A stretch of 42,396 nucleotides of DNA, from NCBI RefSeq assembly GCF_001898805.1, contig NZ_MKVJ01000014.1, positions 1-42,396 on the forward strand, written 5' to 3'. A program made the translations under genes and the position numbers. The notes beneath the pieces were generated by a model. That model was not told where the DNA came from, did not search any database, and saw only the letters and a list, made by a program, of their open reading frames with translations. The stretch comes from Leifsonia sp. 71-9. GTDB lineage: Bacteria > Actinomycetota > Actinomycetes > Actinomycetales > Microbacteriaceae. This document shows, piece after piece, positions 1 through 12,074 of this stretch (the stretch's first letter is position 1; each line of letters starts with the position of its first letter).

Positions 1-522
1 GATCATCGCCAGGAGCGCGTTGCCGCCCAGCCACTGCGCCGCGATCACACCCACAGTAACCGAGTAGAGCGCCCAGGAGGCGCCCGCCACCGACGACAGG
101 AGCAGGAACCGCCGCGGGGCGACTCCGGACGCCCCGGCCATCAGGTTCACCGCGACCCGCCCGACCGGGACGTAGCGCGCCGAGAGCACGAGGACTCCGG
201 CCCGCTTGTGGATGCCCTGCCGGGCTCGCGCCAGTGCGGCGCTCATCCGCGGTCCCCGGAGGAAGCGGATGCGCTCCAGCGGCACGCGCCTCCCGATCGC
301 GTAGGTGAGGTTGTCGCCGGCGATCGCGCCGGCTGCGGCGCACGCGATCACCAGCGGGAGGTTCGGGGTGCCGATGGCGACGGCCGCGGCCGCCGCGGCG
401 ATCACCACGGACTCGCTCGGCACCGGCGGGAAGAAGGCGTCCACCAGCACGACGGCGAAGACGACCAGGTAGACCCACGGCGACGCGGCGGCCTGGGCGA
501 TGAACTCGTTCACGGCATCCAT
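1..522 (-). CDS. DedA-family membrane protein (C-terminus beyond window)
   Basis: Partial gene: 174 codons are visible and the end lies beyond base 1. The protein begins MDAVNEF and has a hydrophobic segment, then the family's FPPVPSE-type motif (PPVPSES), a second hydrophobic stretch, a GDN(L)TYAIGR motif and the ARYVPVGR segment before a further membrane segment. These are the marks of DedA/SNARE-associated (VTT-domain) proteins, polytopic inner-membrane proteins implicated in lipid transport across the membrane and in envelope homeostasis. The start codon is ATG at 522, supported by a TAGCGT -10 element 7 nt upstream and the absence of a Shine-Dalgarno sequence. It reads away from uvrC with 113 nt between them. 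Family assignment is firm; the substrate is unknown. Confidence 0.88.
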   Translation of the reverse strand, partial: MDAVNEFIAQAAASPWVYLVVFAVVLVDAFFPPVPSESVVIAAAAAAVAIGTPNLPLVIACAAAGAIAGDNLTYAIGRRVPLERIRFLRGPRMSAALARARQGIHKRAGVLVLSARYVPVGRVAVNLMAGASGVAPRRFLLLSSVAGASWALYSVTVGVIAAQWLGGNALLAMI

Positions 523-529
523 ACCGGCG

Positions 530-535
530 ACGCTA
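530..535 (-). promoter_or_regulatory. -10 element of leaderless dedA-type gene
   Basis: TAGCGT on the minus strand, 7 nt before the ATG at 522. Spacing and sequence match the leaderless-promoter pattern that recurs through this window. No clear -35 is visible. Confidence 0.6.
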
Positions 536-635
536 CGGACGCACGGTACGGTCGCGCGTCACCCGGTGGTACCTTCCGCCCCCTACCGCGGAGGGAGATC
601 CCGGGGAGGGAGACCCCGCGACGGCGGATCCGCGC

Positions 636-2639
636 TCAGCGGTCCCCGAGGCGCTCGTGGATCGCGGTGGCGAGCGTTGGCCCCACCCCGCGCACCTCGG
701 CGATCTGCTCGGGGGTCGCCTGCTTCAGCTGCGCCACCGACCCGAAGTGCTTGAGCAGCTCCTTGACGCGCGACGGCCCCAGACCCGGGATCTCGCCCAG
801 CACGGTTCCGATGTCCCGCTTGCGGCGTGCACGCTGATACGTGATCGCGAACCGGTGCGCCTCGTCGCGGAGACGCTGGATCAGGAAGAGGGCGTCGCTG
901 TTGCGGGGCAGGATGACCGGGAAGTCCGAGTCGGGCAGCCAGATCTCCTCGAGCCGCTTGGCGATTCCGGCGAGCTGGATGCCCTGCACCCCGGACTCCT
1001 CCAGCGCACGCTGCGCCGCCGCCACCTGCGGCTGGCCGCCGTCGACGAGCAGCAGATTCGGCGGATACGAGAACTTGCGCCGGCGCTTCTCCGTCGCCTC
1101 CGCGAGCTCGGCATCGACGTCGATCGTCGGATCGTCGCCGCCGTCCTCCGCCGGCGCGACGACGGGCGCGCCGCCCTCGACGGCCGGGACCTCGCCGCTC
1201 GGGTCCTCGCGGAGGTACGCGAGACGGCGGGTGATCACCTGGTAGATCGACTCCGTGTCGTCCGTCGACTCCGGGATACTGAAGCGGCGGTACTGGTCCT
1301 TGCGGGGCAGGCCGTCCTCGAAGACCACCATCGACGCGACGATGTTCGTGCCGCTCAGGTGGGAGACGTCGTAGCACTCCATCCGCAGGGGCGCCTCGTC
1401 CATCCCCAGGGCCTCCTGGATGTCGGCGAGGGCCTTCGACCGGGACACGAAGTCGGCGCTGCGGCGGGTCTTGTAGAGCACGAGCGCGTTCTTCGCGTTC
1501 ATCTCCGCCGTCTGCGCGAGCGCCGCCTTCTCGCCGCGCTGGGCGGTCCGCAGCTCCACCCGGCCGCTGAGGCGGCCACGGGTGGCGGACGGGTCGCTGA
1601 CGCTGCCTCCGCTGGTCTCGTGCCGTCGGGCCGTGAGCCACTGCTCGAGCTCGGTGGCGTCGTCCGGCAGCTCGGGCACGAGGATCTCGCGCGGCGGGAC
1701 ATCGGCGCCCTCGTACGCGTTCTGCAGGACCGTCTCGACGAGCTCGCCGAGATCCATGTCGAGCTCCTTGTCGACCACCCAGCTGCGCACACCACGGATG
1801 CGGCCGCCGCGCACGATGAACTGCTGAACCGCGGCCGCGAGCTCGTCGTGCGCGATGCCGAACGCGTCCAGGTCCACATTGTCGTGCAGCACGACGGCGC
1901 TCTTGCCCATCGCGGACTCGAGCGCCTGGATGGCGTCGCGGTGCCGAGCCGCCGCCTCGTAGTCCATCGCGCTCGCGGCCGTCTTCATCTGGTCCGTCAG
2001 CTCGCGGATGTACTTGGTGTCGTTGCCGGCCATGAAGGAGACGAAGTCCTCCGCGAGGCCGCGGTGGTCCTCCGGCGAGATGCGCCCGACGCACGGGGCC
2101 GCGCACTTGCCGATGTCGCCCAACAGGCAGGGGCGGCCGGTCAGCTCCGCCCGCCGGTACACGCCGTCGGAGCAGCTGCGCATCGGGAACGCCTTGAGCA
2201 TCAGGTCGACCGTGTCGCGGATCGCCCAGACCTTCGTGTACGGGCCGAAGTAGCGCGCGTCCTTCACCCCGCGGTTGCGTGTGACCATCACCCGGGGGAT
2301 GCGGTCGCCGAGCGTCACGGCGAGGTACGGGTACGACTTGTCGTCCCGGAACTGCACGTTGAACGGCGGGTTGAACTCCTTGATCCAGGTGTACTCGAGC
2401 TGGAGGGCCTCGAACTCGCTCGCCACCACGGTCCACTCGACCGACGCGGCCGTCGTCACCATCCGGCGGGTGCGCTCGTGGAGGCTCCGGAGCGGCTGGA
2501 AGTAGTTGCTCAGCCGCGCGCGCAGGTTCTTGGCCTTGCCCACGTAGAGCACGCGACGGTTCTTGTCGCGGAAGCGGTAGACGCCCGGTTGCGTCGGGAT
2601 CTCGCCGGCCTTCGGCCGGTAGCTGACGGTGTCGGCCAC
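636..2639 (-). CDS. uvrC: Excinuclease ABC subunit C
   Basis: 667 aa, UvrC, the dual-incision nuclease of nucleotide-excision repair. The N-terminal GIY-YIG domain covers about residues 17-92 (Tyr21, Tyr32, Arg40, Glu82) and makes the 3' cut. Four cysteines (156, 171, 179, 183) match the cluster reported to bind an iron-sulfur centre in the E. coli enzyme. A UVR motif that contacts UvrB lies near 215-245. The RNase H-like endonuclease for the 5' cut shows Asp424 (YDVSH), Asp533 (LVDGG) and His595, and the end carries helix-hairpin-helix repeats (about 612-664). An acidic, low-complexity insert (about 479-520) splits the RNase H-like domain and makes the protein somewhat longer than the usual ~610 aa. 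It starts 9 nt after the uvrA stop codon, so it is probably co-transcribed with uvrA and shares its SOS control. Confidence 0.98.
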   Translation of the reverse strand: MADTVSYRPKAGEIPTQPGVYRFRDKNRRVLYVGKAKNLRARLSNYFQPLRSLHERTRRMVTTAASVEWTVVASEFEALQLEYTWIKEFNPPFNVQFRDDKSYPYLAVTLGDRIPRVMVTRNRGVKDARYFGPYTKVWAIRDTVDLMLKAFPMRSCSDGVYRRAELTGRPCLLGDIGKCAAPCVGRISPEDHRGLAEDFVSFMAGNDTKYIRELTDQMKTAASAMDYEAAARHRDAIQALESAMGKSAVVLHDNVDLDAFGIAHDELAAAVQQFIVRGGRIRGVRSWVVDKELDMDLGELVETVLQNAYEGADVPPREILVPELPDDATELEQWLTARRHETSGGSVSDPSATRGRLSGRVELRTAQRGEKAALAQTAEMNAKNALVLYKTRRSADFVSRSKALADIQEALGMDEAPLRMECYDVSHLSGTNIVASMVVFEDGLPRKDQYRRFSIPESTDDTESIYQVITRRLAYLREDPSGEVPAVEGGAPVVAPAEDGGDDPTIDVDAELAEATEKRRRKFSYPPNLLLVDGGQPQVAAAQRALEESGVQGIQLAGIAKRLEEIWLPDSDFPVILPRNSDALFLIQRLRDEAHRFAITYQRARRKRDIGTVLGEIPGLGPSRVKELLKHFGSVAQLKQATPEQIAEVRGVGPTLATAIHERLGDR

Positions 2640-2648
2640 GCGCTCCCC

Positions 2649-5603
<2,955 letters not shown>

Positions 5604-5664
5604 TCTCCGCTACATCCCTCGCGCGGCGGGCGGTGTTCGCCGTCCGCGCACGCGCACCCCGCGT

Positions 5665-5680
5665 TCGAAGCTGTGTTCGA
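5665..5680 (-). promoter_or_regulatory. LexA (SOS) box controlling uvrA-uvrC
   Basis: The 16-mer reads TCGAAGCTGTGTTCGA on the plus strand. The Gram-positive/actinobacterial SOS box is TCGAAC-N4-GTTCGA, so this matches 11 of 12 fixed positions, the one mismatch being G for C at position 6. It touches the TAGAAT -10 element and would cover the transcription start, so bound LexA should block uvrA transcription. No comparable site was seen in the gap upstream of uvrB. Confidence 0.82.
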
Positions 5681-5685
5681 TTCTA
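5680..5685 (-). promoter_or_regulatory. uvrA -10 element
   Basis: TAGAAT on the minus strand (5 of 6 match to TATAAT), with the LexA box immediately downstream. The predicted start of transcription near 5673 gives a leader of about 70 nt to ATG 5603. No good -35 hexamer is visible. Confidence 0.55.
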
Positions 5686-5762
5686 TCGTGTGCGCGACGG
5701 ACTCCGGTCCGCACGCGCGAGTCTAAGCTCGACCACCGACATCGTCGACGGCCTCCTCGCGT

Positions 5763-6281
5763 TCAGCGTTGCGGACGGCGCAGGAGGAGCACGCCGAGGA
5801 GCGCTCCCAGCGCGAGCACGGCGGCTCCGGAGGCGACCGCCGGCCACCCTCCCGCGATCGGCTGCCGCAGCGCCAGCACCGCGACGGCCACCGCCTGCAC
5901 GGGCACCTGGATCAGGACGAACCGCCGCAGGCCGGGGAGCAGGACGGCGGGCTCCAGCCGCGCCCGGGCCGGGACCGCCAGCATCCACGCCGCCAGGATG
6001 TGCAGCGCGTGCGCTCCGGCGACCAGCGCGAGCACGCGGACGGAGAGACCGCCGGCGGGCTCGAGCAGCACCGAGAACGCGAGGACCGCGATGAGCACCC
6101 ACGCCGTCCGCCACCGCGGGACGGCGACCGAGACGCCCGCCAGGGCGACGCACAGGATCGGCCACGGACCGTTCGGCGCGGAGGTCAGGGCCAGCACGAC
6201 GGCGACGACCGCGAAGGCGACGTGGAGCGCCCAGCCCGGCACGGTCCACGGCAGGCCGGGTAGTTCGTCGGCGCGGCTCAT
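5763..6281 (-). CDS. Polytopic membrane protein at the end of the MoxR-DUF58 operon
   Basis: 172 aa, very hydrophobic, with about five likely membrane segments after a short MSRADELPGLPW start; I do not recognise a named family. The ATG at 6281 overlaps the stop codon of the DUF58 gene in an ATGA arrangement, so the two are translationally coupled. It is the last gene of the DUF4129-MoxR-DUF58 operon and ends 160 nt before the uvrA start, in front of the uvrA promoter region. A role as membrane partner of the MoxR/DUF58 complex is inferred from position only. Confidence 0.75.
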   Translation of the reverse strand: MSRADELPGLPWTVPGWALHVAFAVVAVVLALTSAPNGPWPILCVALAGVSVAVPRWRTAWVLIAVLAFSVLLEPAGGLSVRVLALVAGAHALHILAAWMLAVPARARLEPAVLLPGLRRFVLIQVPVQAVAVAVLALRQPIAGGWPAVASGAAVLALGALLGVLLLRRPQR

Positions 6282-7636
6282 GCCGGCCGTCCCGAGGTCG
6301 CGCGGCGCTGCGGTGCCGCGAGCCTGCGGAGCTGGACGTCCCGCTCCGCCGAGGCCCACTGCAGCCGCTCCGCGCCCGACACCCGCAGCCGTTCGAACCG
6401 CACGTCGCGCTCGGCGAGCACGAGGCGGAGGGCGATCCGGTCCCGCGACGGCAGGTCGGCGGTGGCGAGCGGCGGGAGCACGTCCACCGCGATCACGCGG
6501 TGCCCGGCCGCCCGCCACGCGAGGGCGAGACGCACGGGCTGCTCGTCGAGGAAGGTGGACAGCACGTACACGAGGGCGCCCGGGGCGAGCCGGGGGACGC
6601 GGATCCGGTCGGTGACCGACCCGCGCGCCGCCGTGGTCTCGATCGCGCGCAGCACCGCCTGGCGGTGGCGAGTGCCCGAGCGCGGCGGGAGCGCCCGCGC
6701 CGCGTCCGCGAGGTCGTCGAAGCCGACGCGGTCGGCCATCCCCGCGTACGCCGCCGCCAGCGAGGCGGCGGCCTCCCGCGCGATGTCGAGGGACCGCAGC
6801 CCCGGGCGGGGGTACGGCACCGCCCAGTCGGCCACCTCCCCCGGGAGGTCGTCGCGCGCATCGAGGACGAGGTGGACCGCCGCGTCCGACGTCGCCGTCG
6901 TGCGCCGCACGTAGAGCTCCCCCGGACGCTGTCCGCGCCGCGCCGTGGCCTTCCAGTCGATCCGGCGCAAGCGGTCGCCCGCGCGGTACCGGTCGACATC
7001 CCGGAACTCGCCGCCGTCGCCCGGCCGTACGGACACATGCTGGCCGGTCAAGCCGACCAGTCGGGCGGGAAGCGGGAGGCTGCGGAGCGGGACCGGCACC
7101 GGCCGGACGATGCGCTGGACCTCGGTGGGCGATCCGGACGCGTCGGGATCGCCGGCCCACGAGGCGTCCGCGCCGATCGCGCGCGCCTCCGCGGTCAGGA
7201 TCCGCTGCGGCCCCGAATGGCCGACGGCGATCCCGAGACGCAGCGGCGCAGCGCTCCGCGGGGCGAGCACCGCGTCGAACGGCGGACGGTCGACGGTGGC
7301 GAGACGGAGGTGGAGGGCGTCCGCCGCCGACTCCCGCTCGATCTCCGCCGAGAGGATCGCCGTGACGGCGGAGGTGGTCCCCTCCGCGGGATCCGCGATC
7401 TCGACCGCCAGGTCCACGGCCGCGCCCGCCGACGGCCGACGGGACCGGTCCACCAGCGCGGCGATCAGCAGCGGAGCCGCGATCAGGACCAGCTCGGCCC
7501 GGCTGAAGACGAACGCCGCGACCAGGCACACCACGGAGACCAGCGCCGCTGCGGCCTGGGCGGGGCTGCGCACCCACCCGCCGCCCGCGTCGCTCGCCGA
7601 CGGCGTCGCGCCCTCCTGCGCTCGTGGCGTCGTCAC
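6278..7636 (-). CDS. DUF58 domain protein
   Basis: 452 aa. Two adjacent hydrophobic segments near the N-terminus (about 30-70) anchor it to the membrane. A long beta-rich stretch follows, then the DUF58 core with its signature DVDRYRAGDRLRRIDWKATA near the middle. DUF58 proteins often carry a von Willebrand factor A-like fold and are encoded beside MoxR ATPases. The start is GTG 7636, which overlaps the moxR stop codon (GTGA); an upstream extension in the same frame is only a shadow of moxR. The family call rests on the signature and on the operon. By analogy with MoxR-linked VWA proteins it may act in assembly or maturation of envelope proteins; its substrate is unknown. Confidence 0.9.
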   Translation of the reverse strand: MTTPRAQEGATPSASDAGGGWVRSPAQAAAALVSVVCLVAAFVFSRAELVLIAAPLLIAALVDRSRRPSAGAAVDLAVEIADPAEGTTSAVTAILSAEIERESAADALHLRLATVDRPPFDAVLAPRSAAPLRLGIAVGHSGPQRILTAEARAIGADASWAGDPDASGSPTEVQRIVRPVPVPLRSLPLPARLVGLTGQHVSVRPGDGGEFRDVDRYRAGDRLRRIDWKATARRGQRPGELYVRRTTATSDAAVHLVLDARDDLPGEVADWAVPYPRPGLRSLDIAREAAASLAAAYAGMADRVGFDDLADAARALPPRSGTRHRQAVLRAIETTAARGSVTDRIRVPRLAPGALVYVLSTFLDEQPVRLALAWRAAGHRVIAVDVLPPLATADLPSRDRIALRLVLAERDVRFERLRVSGAERLQWASAERDVQLRRLAAPQRRATSGRPA

Positions 7637-8634
7637 GCCTGCGCCGCCTCCCGTTCGCGCGCGCCGACCGCGGGCGGCCCCGGCACCGCGCCGACGACCT
7701 CCGCCACCACGTCCTGCGGGCTCACACCGCTCGTCCACGCCGCGACCGTCAGCGTCAGACGGTGCGCGAGGACGGCGACGGCGACCCGCTTCACATCGTC
7801 CGGGAGCACGAAGTCGCGGCCCGCGAGCACCGCGAGGGCGCGGGCGACCAGCAGGAGACCCTGCGACCCGCGCGGCGAGGCGCCGACCTCCACCGACCGA
7901 TGCCGCCTCGTCGCGGCGGCGAGGGCGACGCAGTACGCGACGATGTCGGGGTCGACGTCCACCTGCTCCACCCCGGCCTGCATGGCGAGCAGCGTGTCCG
8001 CGTCGGTCGCCGCCTCCACCGTCGCGACCTCGTGACGGCGCGCGACGCGGGCCAGGAGCACGCGCTGCTCCCCCGCCTGGTCCGGGTAGCCGACGCTCAG
8101 CCGCACCATGAACCGGTCGAGCTGTGCTTCGGGGAGGGCGTAGGTGCCCTCCGACTCGATCGGGTTGGCGGTCGCCACGACGTGGAACGGGCGCGGAAGC
8201 GCGAAACTGCTCCCCTCCACCGACACCTGCCCCTCCGCCATCGCCTCCAGCAGGGCCGACTGGGTCTTGGGCGAGGTGCGGTTGATCTCGTCCGCGAGGA
8301 ACAGCCCCGTGAAGACCGGCCCCGGCCGGAACTCGAACTCCGCCGTCTGGGGCAGGTAGACGAACGAGCCCGTGATGTCGGAGGGCAGGAGGTCCGGCGT
8401 GCACTGCAGCCGCCGGAACCCGAGCCCGACGGCCGACGCGATCGACCGCGCGGCGAGCGTCTTGCCGAGACCGGGGACGTCCTCGAACAGCACGTGGCCG
8501 CCGGCGAGGATCGCGGCCAGCGCCAGGGTGAGCGGCTCGCGCATCCCGACGACGACGGACTCGACGCGTTCGAGGACGGCGGCGCCGAGCCGGGCCACAT
8601 CGGCGACGGGCAGTGCTGCGGGGGTGGCGGTCAT
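7633..8634 (-). CDS. MoxR-family AAA+ ATPase
   Basis: 333 aa, the standard length for MoxR ATPases. Visible motifs are the Walker A segment EDVPGLGKT, the family hallmark CTPDLLPSDITG, Walker B LADEINR (with sensor-type NRTSPKTQSALLEAM), sensor 1 ATANP and the C-terminal lid with an SPRG arginine (sensor 2). MoxR proteins are chaperone-like ATPases that help activate or assemble protein complexes, usually together with VWA or DUF58 partners. The ATG at 8634 is preceded by AGGAG at a 4-nt spacing. The gene lies 55 nt after the preceding small membrane protein gene and overlaps the DUF58 gene by 4 nt. Confidence 0.95.
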   Translation of the reverse strand: MTATPAALPVADVARLGAAVLERVESVVVGMREPLTLALAAILAGGHVLFEDVPGLGKTLAARSIASAVGLGFRRLQCTPDLLPSDITGSFVYLPQTAEFEFRPGPVFTGLFLADEINRTSPKTQSALLEAMAEGQVSVEGSSFALPRPFHVVATANPIESEGTYALPEAQLDRFMVRLSVGYPDQAGEQRVLLARVARRHEVATVEAATDADTLLAMQAGVEQVDVDPDIVAYCVALAAATRRHRSVEVGASPRGSQGLLLVARALAVLAGRDFVLPDDVKRVAVAVLAHRLTLTVAAWTSGVSPQDVVAEVVGAVPGPPAVGAREREAAQA

Positions 8635-8689
8635 GGTGCTCCTGTGATCGAGGGTGGGACGGGTGGGATGTGGCGGACGTGGCGTCCGG

Positions 8690-9199
8690 TCAACCGCCGC
8701 CGCGGTCGATGGCGCCGACCAGCCCCTCCACCCGGCCGAGCAGGGCGACGAACTCGGCCGTGCTCGGAGACGCGGCGCTTCCGCGGCGCAGCAGCACGGG
8801 AGCCGCGTCCCCGAGGAGTCGCCGCACGTCGTCCTGCGCCGCGGGATCGTCGAGGTCTACCCCGCGCACCGCGAGCGCCCCCGCCGCTGCGGTCCGCAGC
8901 CGACGGACGGCGTCCGACGAGACCCATCCTCCGCGGAGCCCGCGTGACCGCGCGCCGACCGACCACGCGAGCTGGGCGACGTCGCGCCGCGAGCCCGGTC
9001 GCAGGGCGGGGTCGGGAGGCGGCCAGCCGACGTCCGCCTGCTCGCCGACGAGGGAGAGGCAACCCGCGAGGGCGATGACCACGCCGCCGAGACCGACCGC
9101 GTGCGGCGCGTCCATCCCGAGCCACCAGGCCAGGAATGCGACCGCGATGCCCAGCACGGCGCTCCCGATGAGGCGCCGCAGCATCCGGCCCCGGGTCAC
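8690..9199 (-). CDS. Small membrane protein of the MoxR operon, function unknown
   Basis: 169 aa with two closely spaced hydrophobic segments in the first 55 residues (LIGSAVLGIAVAFLAWWLGM and VGLGGVVIALAGCLSLV), followed by a soluble, helical-looking cytoplasmic part rich in Arg and Ala. The start is taken as GTG 9199, which overlaps the stop codon of the DUF4129 gene (GTGA); the extra residues further upstream are a shadow of that gene. I do not recognise the family. Its place between DUF4129 and MoxR genes suggests a membrane component of that system. Confidence 0.72.
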   Translation of the reverse strand: MTRGRMLRRLIGSAVLGIAVAFLAWWLGMDAPHAVGLGGVVIALAGCLSLVGEQADVGWPPPDPALRPGSRRDVAQLAWSVGARSRGLRGGWVSSDAVRRLRTAAAGALAVRGVDLDDPAAQDDVRRLLGDAAPVLLRRGSAASPSTAEFVALLGRVEGLVGAIDRGGG

Positions 9200-9930
9200 C
9201 GCGACTCCCCCGACGAGTTCGTGGCCGGCTCGCCTCGCCACGACGCACGGAGCGAGGCCAGCGCATCCCGCGCCACCTGCACGTCGGCCGCGGTCACGGG
9301 ACCGTCGCCGAACCGGACCCGCTGGTAGACCTCGAGAAGGGACCGGGCGGCGGTGCGGTCGGGGGCGACCCGGGCGATCACCCGGGTGACGAATTCGCCC
9401 GGGGTCTCGGCGGGGAGCCGGCGCACACCTGAGTCGGCAGCGCCCTCCTCGAGTCCGAGCCAGGCGCGCTCGATCGCGCCGCGCGGCTCACGGGGTGCAT
9501 CGAGCGCGTCCAGTGCGCGGTCGAGTCCGCGCCGCACCGATTCCGGGCGCGGTTCCTCCGGGGCCGGCAGGAGGTCGCCCTCCGTCACGGCGCCGAGATC
9601 GGCGACCGGCGGAGCAGCCCGAGGCTGGAGACGGCGGCGCATGTAGCGCCAGAGCACCGCGAGCGCGACCGCGACCGCGATGGCGATGAGCGCGATCGCC
9701 AACCACGAGAGATCCAGGTGGAGGGTGTGGGGCGGCTCCTGGGGCTCAGGACTCCCCGACATGACATCGGCGCTCTGGGGAGGCGGCGTCACCTCGACGT
9801 CCGGCAGGAGGACGCGAGGCGGGCTGAACGTCGGCGCGCCCTGCGTCGCGATCGCCACGGCGGCGATGGCGAGCAGCGCGCCGGCCGCGGCGGGAGCGAC
9901 CCACCGCTGCCACGCCTTCTTCGAGCTCAC
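9196..9930 (-). CDS. DUF4129 domain membrane protein
   Basis: 244 aa. An N-terminal hydrophobic segment (about 11-29) and a second one (about 75-94) bracket a proline-rich extracytoplasmic loop; the second ends in an Arg-rich cytoplasmic anchor (RYMRRRL). The C-terminal part shows a DUF4129 pattern: AIERAWLGLEE, then RLPAETPGEFVTRVI, then LLEVYQRVRFGD. DUF4129 domains are usually found at the end of membrane-bound transglutaminase-like proteins next to DUF58 and MoxR genes; here the domain stands alone and no transglutaminase is present. It begins 15 nt after the uvrB stop codon, so it could be transcribed with uvrB, and it heads the five-gene operon. Confidence 0.85.
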   Translation of the reverse strand: MSSKKAWQRWVAPAAAGALLAIAAVAIATQGAPTFSPPRVLLPDVEVTPPPQSADVMSGSPEPQEPPHTLHLDLSWLAIALIAIAVAVALAVLWRYMRRRLQPRAAPPVADLGAVTEGDLLPAPEEPRPESVRRGLDRALDALDAPREPRGAIERAWLGLEEGAADSGVRRLPAETPGEFVTRVIARVAPDRTAARSLLEVYQRVRFGDGPVTAADVQVARDALASLRASWRGEPATNSSGESR

Positions 9931-9945
9931 CCTGCCACCGTAGCG

Positions 9946-12012
9946 TCAGCCCAGGTGCCCGGCCTTCTCCATCTGCCGCAGGTCGCGCTTGAGGTCGGAG
10001 AGCTCGTCGCGCAGTCGTGCCGCGAGCTCGAACTTCAGTTCGCCGGCCGCGGCGAGCATCTGCTGGTTGAGGTCGGCGATCAGCCCTTCGAGTTCGGCCG
10101 CACCCTGCGCCGCGATCCCGCCGTTGCGCAGGTTGGGGGTCGGGCTCTTGCGCTTCTGCTCCCGGCCGGCGAGCATCCGGGCCGTGTCGGCCTCCTCGCG
10201 GGCGAGGACGTCCGTGATGTCCGCGATCCGCTTGCGCAGCGGCTGCGGGTCGATCCCGTTGACCCGGTTGTACTCCACCTGCTTCTCGCGGCGCCGGTCG
10301 GTCTCCTCGATGGCGCGCTTCATCGAGTCGGTGAGCACGTCCGCGTACATGTGGACCTGCCCCGACACGTTTCGCGCGGCGCGGCCGATCGTCTGGATGA
10401 GCGACGTCGACGAGCGCAGGAAGCCCTCCTTGTCGGCATCGAGGATCGCGACGAGCGACACCTCGGGCAGGTCGAGGCCCTCGCGCAGCAGGTTGATGCC
10501 GACGAGCACGTCGTAGACGCCGGCGCGGAGCTCGGTGAGCAGCTCGACGCGGCGGAGGGTGTCGACGTCCGAGTGGAGGTAGCGCACCTTCACCCCCGCC
10601 TCGGCGAGGAAGTCGGTCAGCTCCTCCGCCATCTTCTTCGTGAGGGTCGTCACGAGGATGCGCTCGTCGCGCTCCACGCGCACCCGGATCTCCTCGAGGA
10701 GGTCGTCGATCTGGCCCTTGGTGGGCTTGACGACGATCTCGGGGTCGACGAGACCCGTCGGGCGGATGATCTGCTCCACGACTCCGTCGGCGATCCCCAT
10801 CTCGTACTGTCCCGGCGTCGCGGAGAGGTAGACCGTCTGGCCGACGCGGTCCTTGAACTCGTTCCAGCGCAGCGGCCGGTTGTCCAGGGCGCTCGGCAGG
10901 CGGAAGCCGTGCTCGACGAGCGTGCGCTTGCGCGACGCGTCGCCCTCGTACATCGCGCCGATCTGTGGGACCGTCACGTGCGACTCGTCGATCACGACGA
11001 GGAAGTCGTCCGGGAAGTAGTCGAGGAGGCAGTTGGGCGCTTCGCCCGCCTGCCGGCCGTCGATGTGCCTCGAGTAGTTCTCGATGCCGGAGCAGAAGCC
11101 GATCTGCTCCATCATCTCGAGGTCGAACTGGGTGCGCATGCGCAGCCGCTGCGCCTCCAGGAGCTTGCCCTCGCGCTCGAGCTCGACGAGTCGGTCGTGG
11201 AGCTCGGTCTGGATGGTGCCGATGGCGCGCTGCATGGTGACCGGGCTGGCGGCGTAGTGCGTCGCCGGGAAGACGGAGACGGCGTCGAGCTTCGCGATGA
11301 CGTTGCCGGTGAGCGGGTGCAGCGAGTACAGCGCCTCGATCTCGTCGCCGAACATCTCGATGCGGATCGCGTGCTCCTCGTACACCGGGATGATCTCGAT
11401 GGTGTCGCCGCGCACGCGGAACTTGCCGCGGGAGAAGTCGACGTCGTTGCGCTCGTACTGCATGTTCACGAATCGGCGGATCAGGGCGTCGCGGCCGATC
11501 GTCTGGCCCACCTGGAGCGCGACCATGGCCTCCAGGTACTCCTCCGCCGCACCGAGTCCGTAGATGCACGACACGGTGGAGACGACCACTACGTCGCGCC
11601 GGCTCAGCAGCGAGTTGGTGGTGGAGTGGCGGAGGCGCTCCACCTCCGAGTTGATCGACGAGTCCTTCTCGATGAAGGTGTCCGTCTGCGGCACGTAGGC
11701 CTCGGGCTGGTAGTAGTCGTAGTACGAGACGAAGTACTCGACCGCGTTGTTGGGCAGCAGCTCGCGGAACTCGTTAGCGAGCTGCGCGGCGAGCGTCTTG
11801 TTGTGCGCGAGGACGAGGGTCGGCCGCTGCACCTGCTCGATCAGCCAGGCGGTCGTCGCCGACTTGCCGGTGCCGGTGGCGCCGAGCAGCACGACGTCGG
11901 TCTCGCCGGCGTTGATCCGGCCCGCCAGCTCGGCGATCGCCTGCGGCTGGTCACCACTCGGGGTGTACTCGCTGACGACCTCGAAGGGGCGGACGGCGCG
12001 CGTGGGTTCCAT
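9946..12012 (-). CDS. uvrB: Excinuclease ABC subunit B
   Basis: 688 aa, UvrB, the helicase-like protein that verifies the lesion and recruits UvrC. Visible are Walker A GATGTGKS (44-51), the damage-probing beta-hairpin ([20 protein letters not shown], about 97-116), the DESH Walker B, the C-terminal helicase motifs (QTIGRAARN) and a final UVR motif for UvrC contact (about 648-685). The start is ATG 12012 with TAGGCT 6 nt upstream and no ribosome site, so the mRNA is probably leaderless. No SOS box is seen in the 62-nt gap to coaE. The DUF4129 gene follows after 15 nt. Confidence 0.98.
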   Translation of the reverse strand: MEPTRAVRPFEVVSEYTPSGDQPQAIAELAGRINAGETDVVLLGATGTGKSATTAWLIEQVQRPTLVLAHNKTLAAQLANEFRELLPNNAVEYFVSYYDYYQPEAYVPQTDTFIEKDSSINSEVERLRHSTTNSLLSRRDVVVVSTVSCIYGLGAAEEYLEAMVALQVGQTIGRDALIRRFVNMQYERNDVDFSRGKFRVRGDTIEIIPVYEEHAIRIEMFGDEIEALYSLHPLTGNVIAKLDAVSVFPATHYAASPVTMQRAIGTIQTELHDRLVELEREGKLLEAQRLRMRTQFDLEMMEQIGFCSGIENYSRHIDGRQAGEAPNCLLDYFPDDFLVVIDESHVTVPQIGAMYEGDASRKRTLVEHGFRLPSALDNRPLRWNEFKDRVGQTVYLSATPGQYEMGIADGVVEQIIRPTGLVDPEIVVKPTKGQIDDLLEEIRVRVERDERILVTTLTKKMAEELTDFLAEAGVKVRYLHSDVDTLRRVELLTELRAGVYDVLVGINLLREGLDLPEVSLVAILDADKEGFLRSSTSLIQTIGRAARNVSGQVHMYADVLTDSMKRAIEETDRRREKQVEYNRVNGIDPQPLRKRIADITDVLAREEADTARMLAGREQKRKSPTPNLRNGGIAAQGAAELEGLIADLNQQMLAAAGELKFELAARLRDELSDLKRDLRQMEKAGHLG

Positions 12013-12018
12013 GCTTCA

Positions 12019-12024
12019 AGCCTA
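12019..12024 (-). promoter_or_regulatory. -10 element of leaderless uvrB
   Basis: TAGGCT, 6 nt before ATG 12012; no Shine-Dalgarno sequence and no LexA box nearby. Confidence 0.65.
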
Positions 12025-12074
12025 GGCCGGACCACCGACACCAGGACCGGCTCTCGCTCAGAGCGGAACGCGGG

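Noticed and set aside
602-618. CGGGG/CCCCG hairpin after uvrC as a terminator.
   Set aside because: Only five GC pairs with a 7-nt loop, and such pairs are common by chance in this composition.
12013-12074. Possible LexA box upstream of uvrB.
   Set aside because: No pair resembling TCGAAC/GTTCGA at the right spacing was found in this gap.
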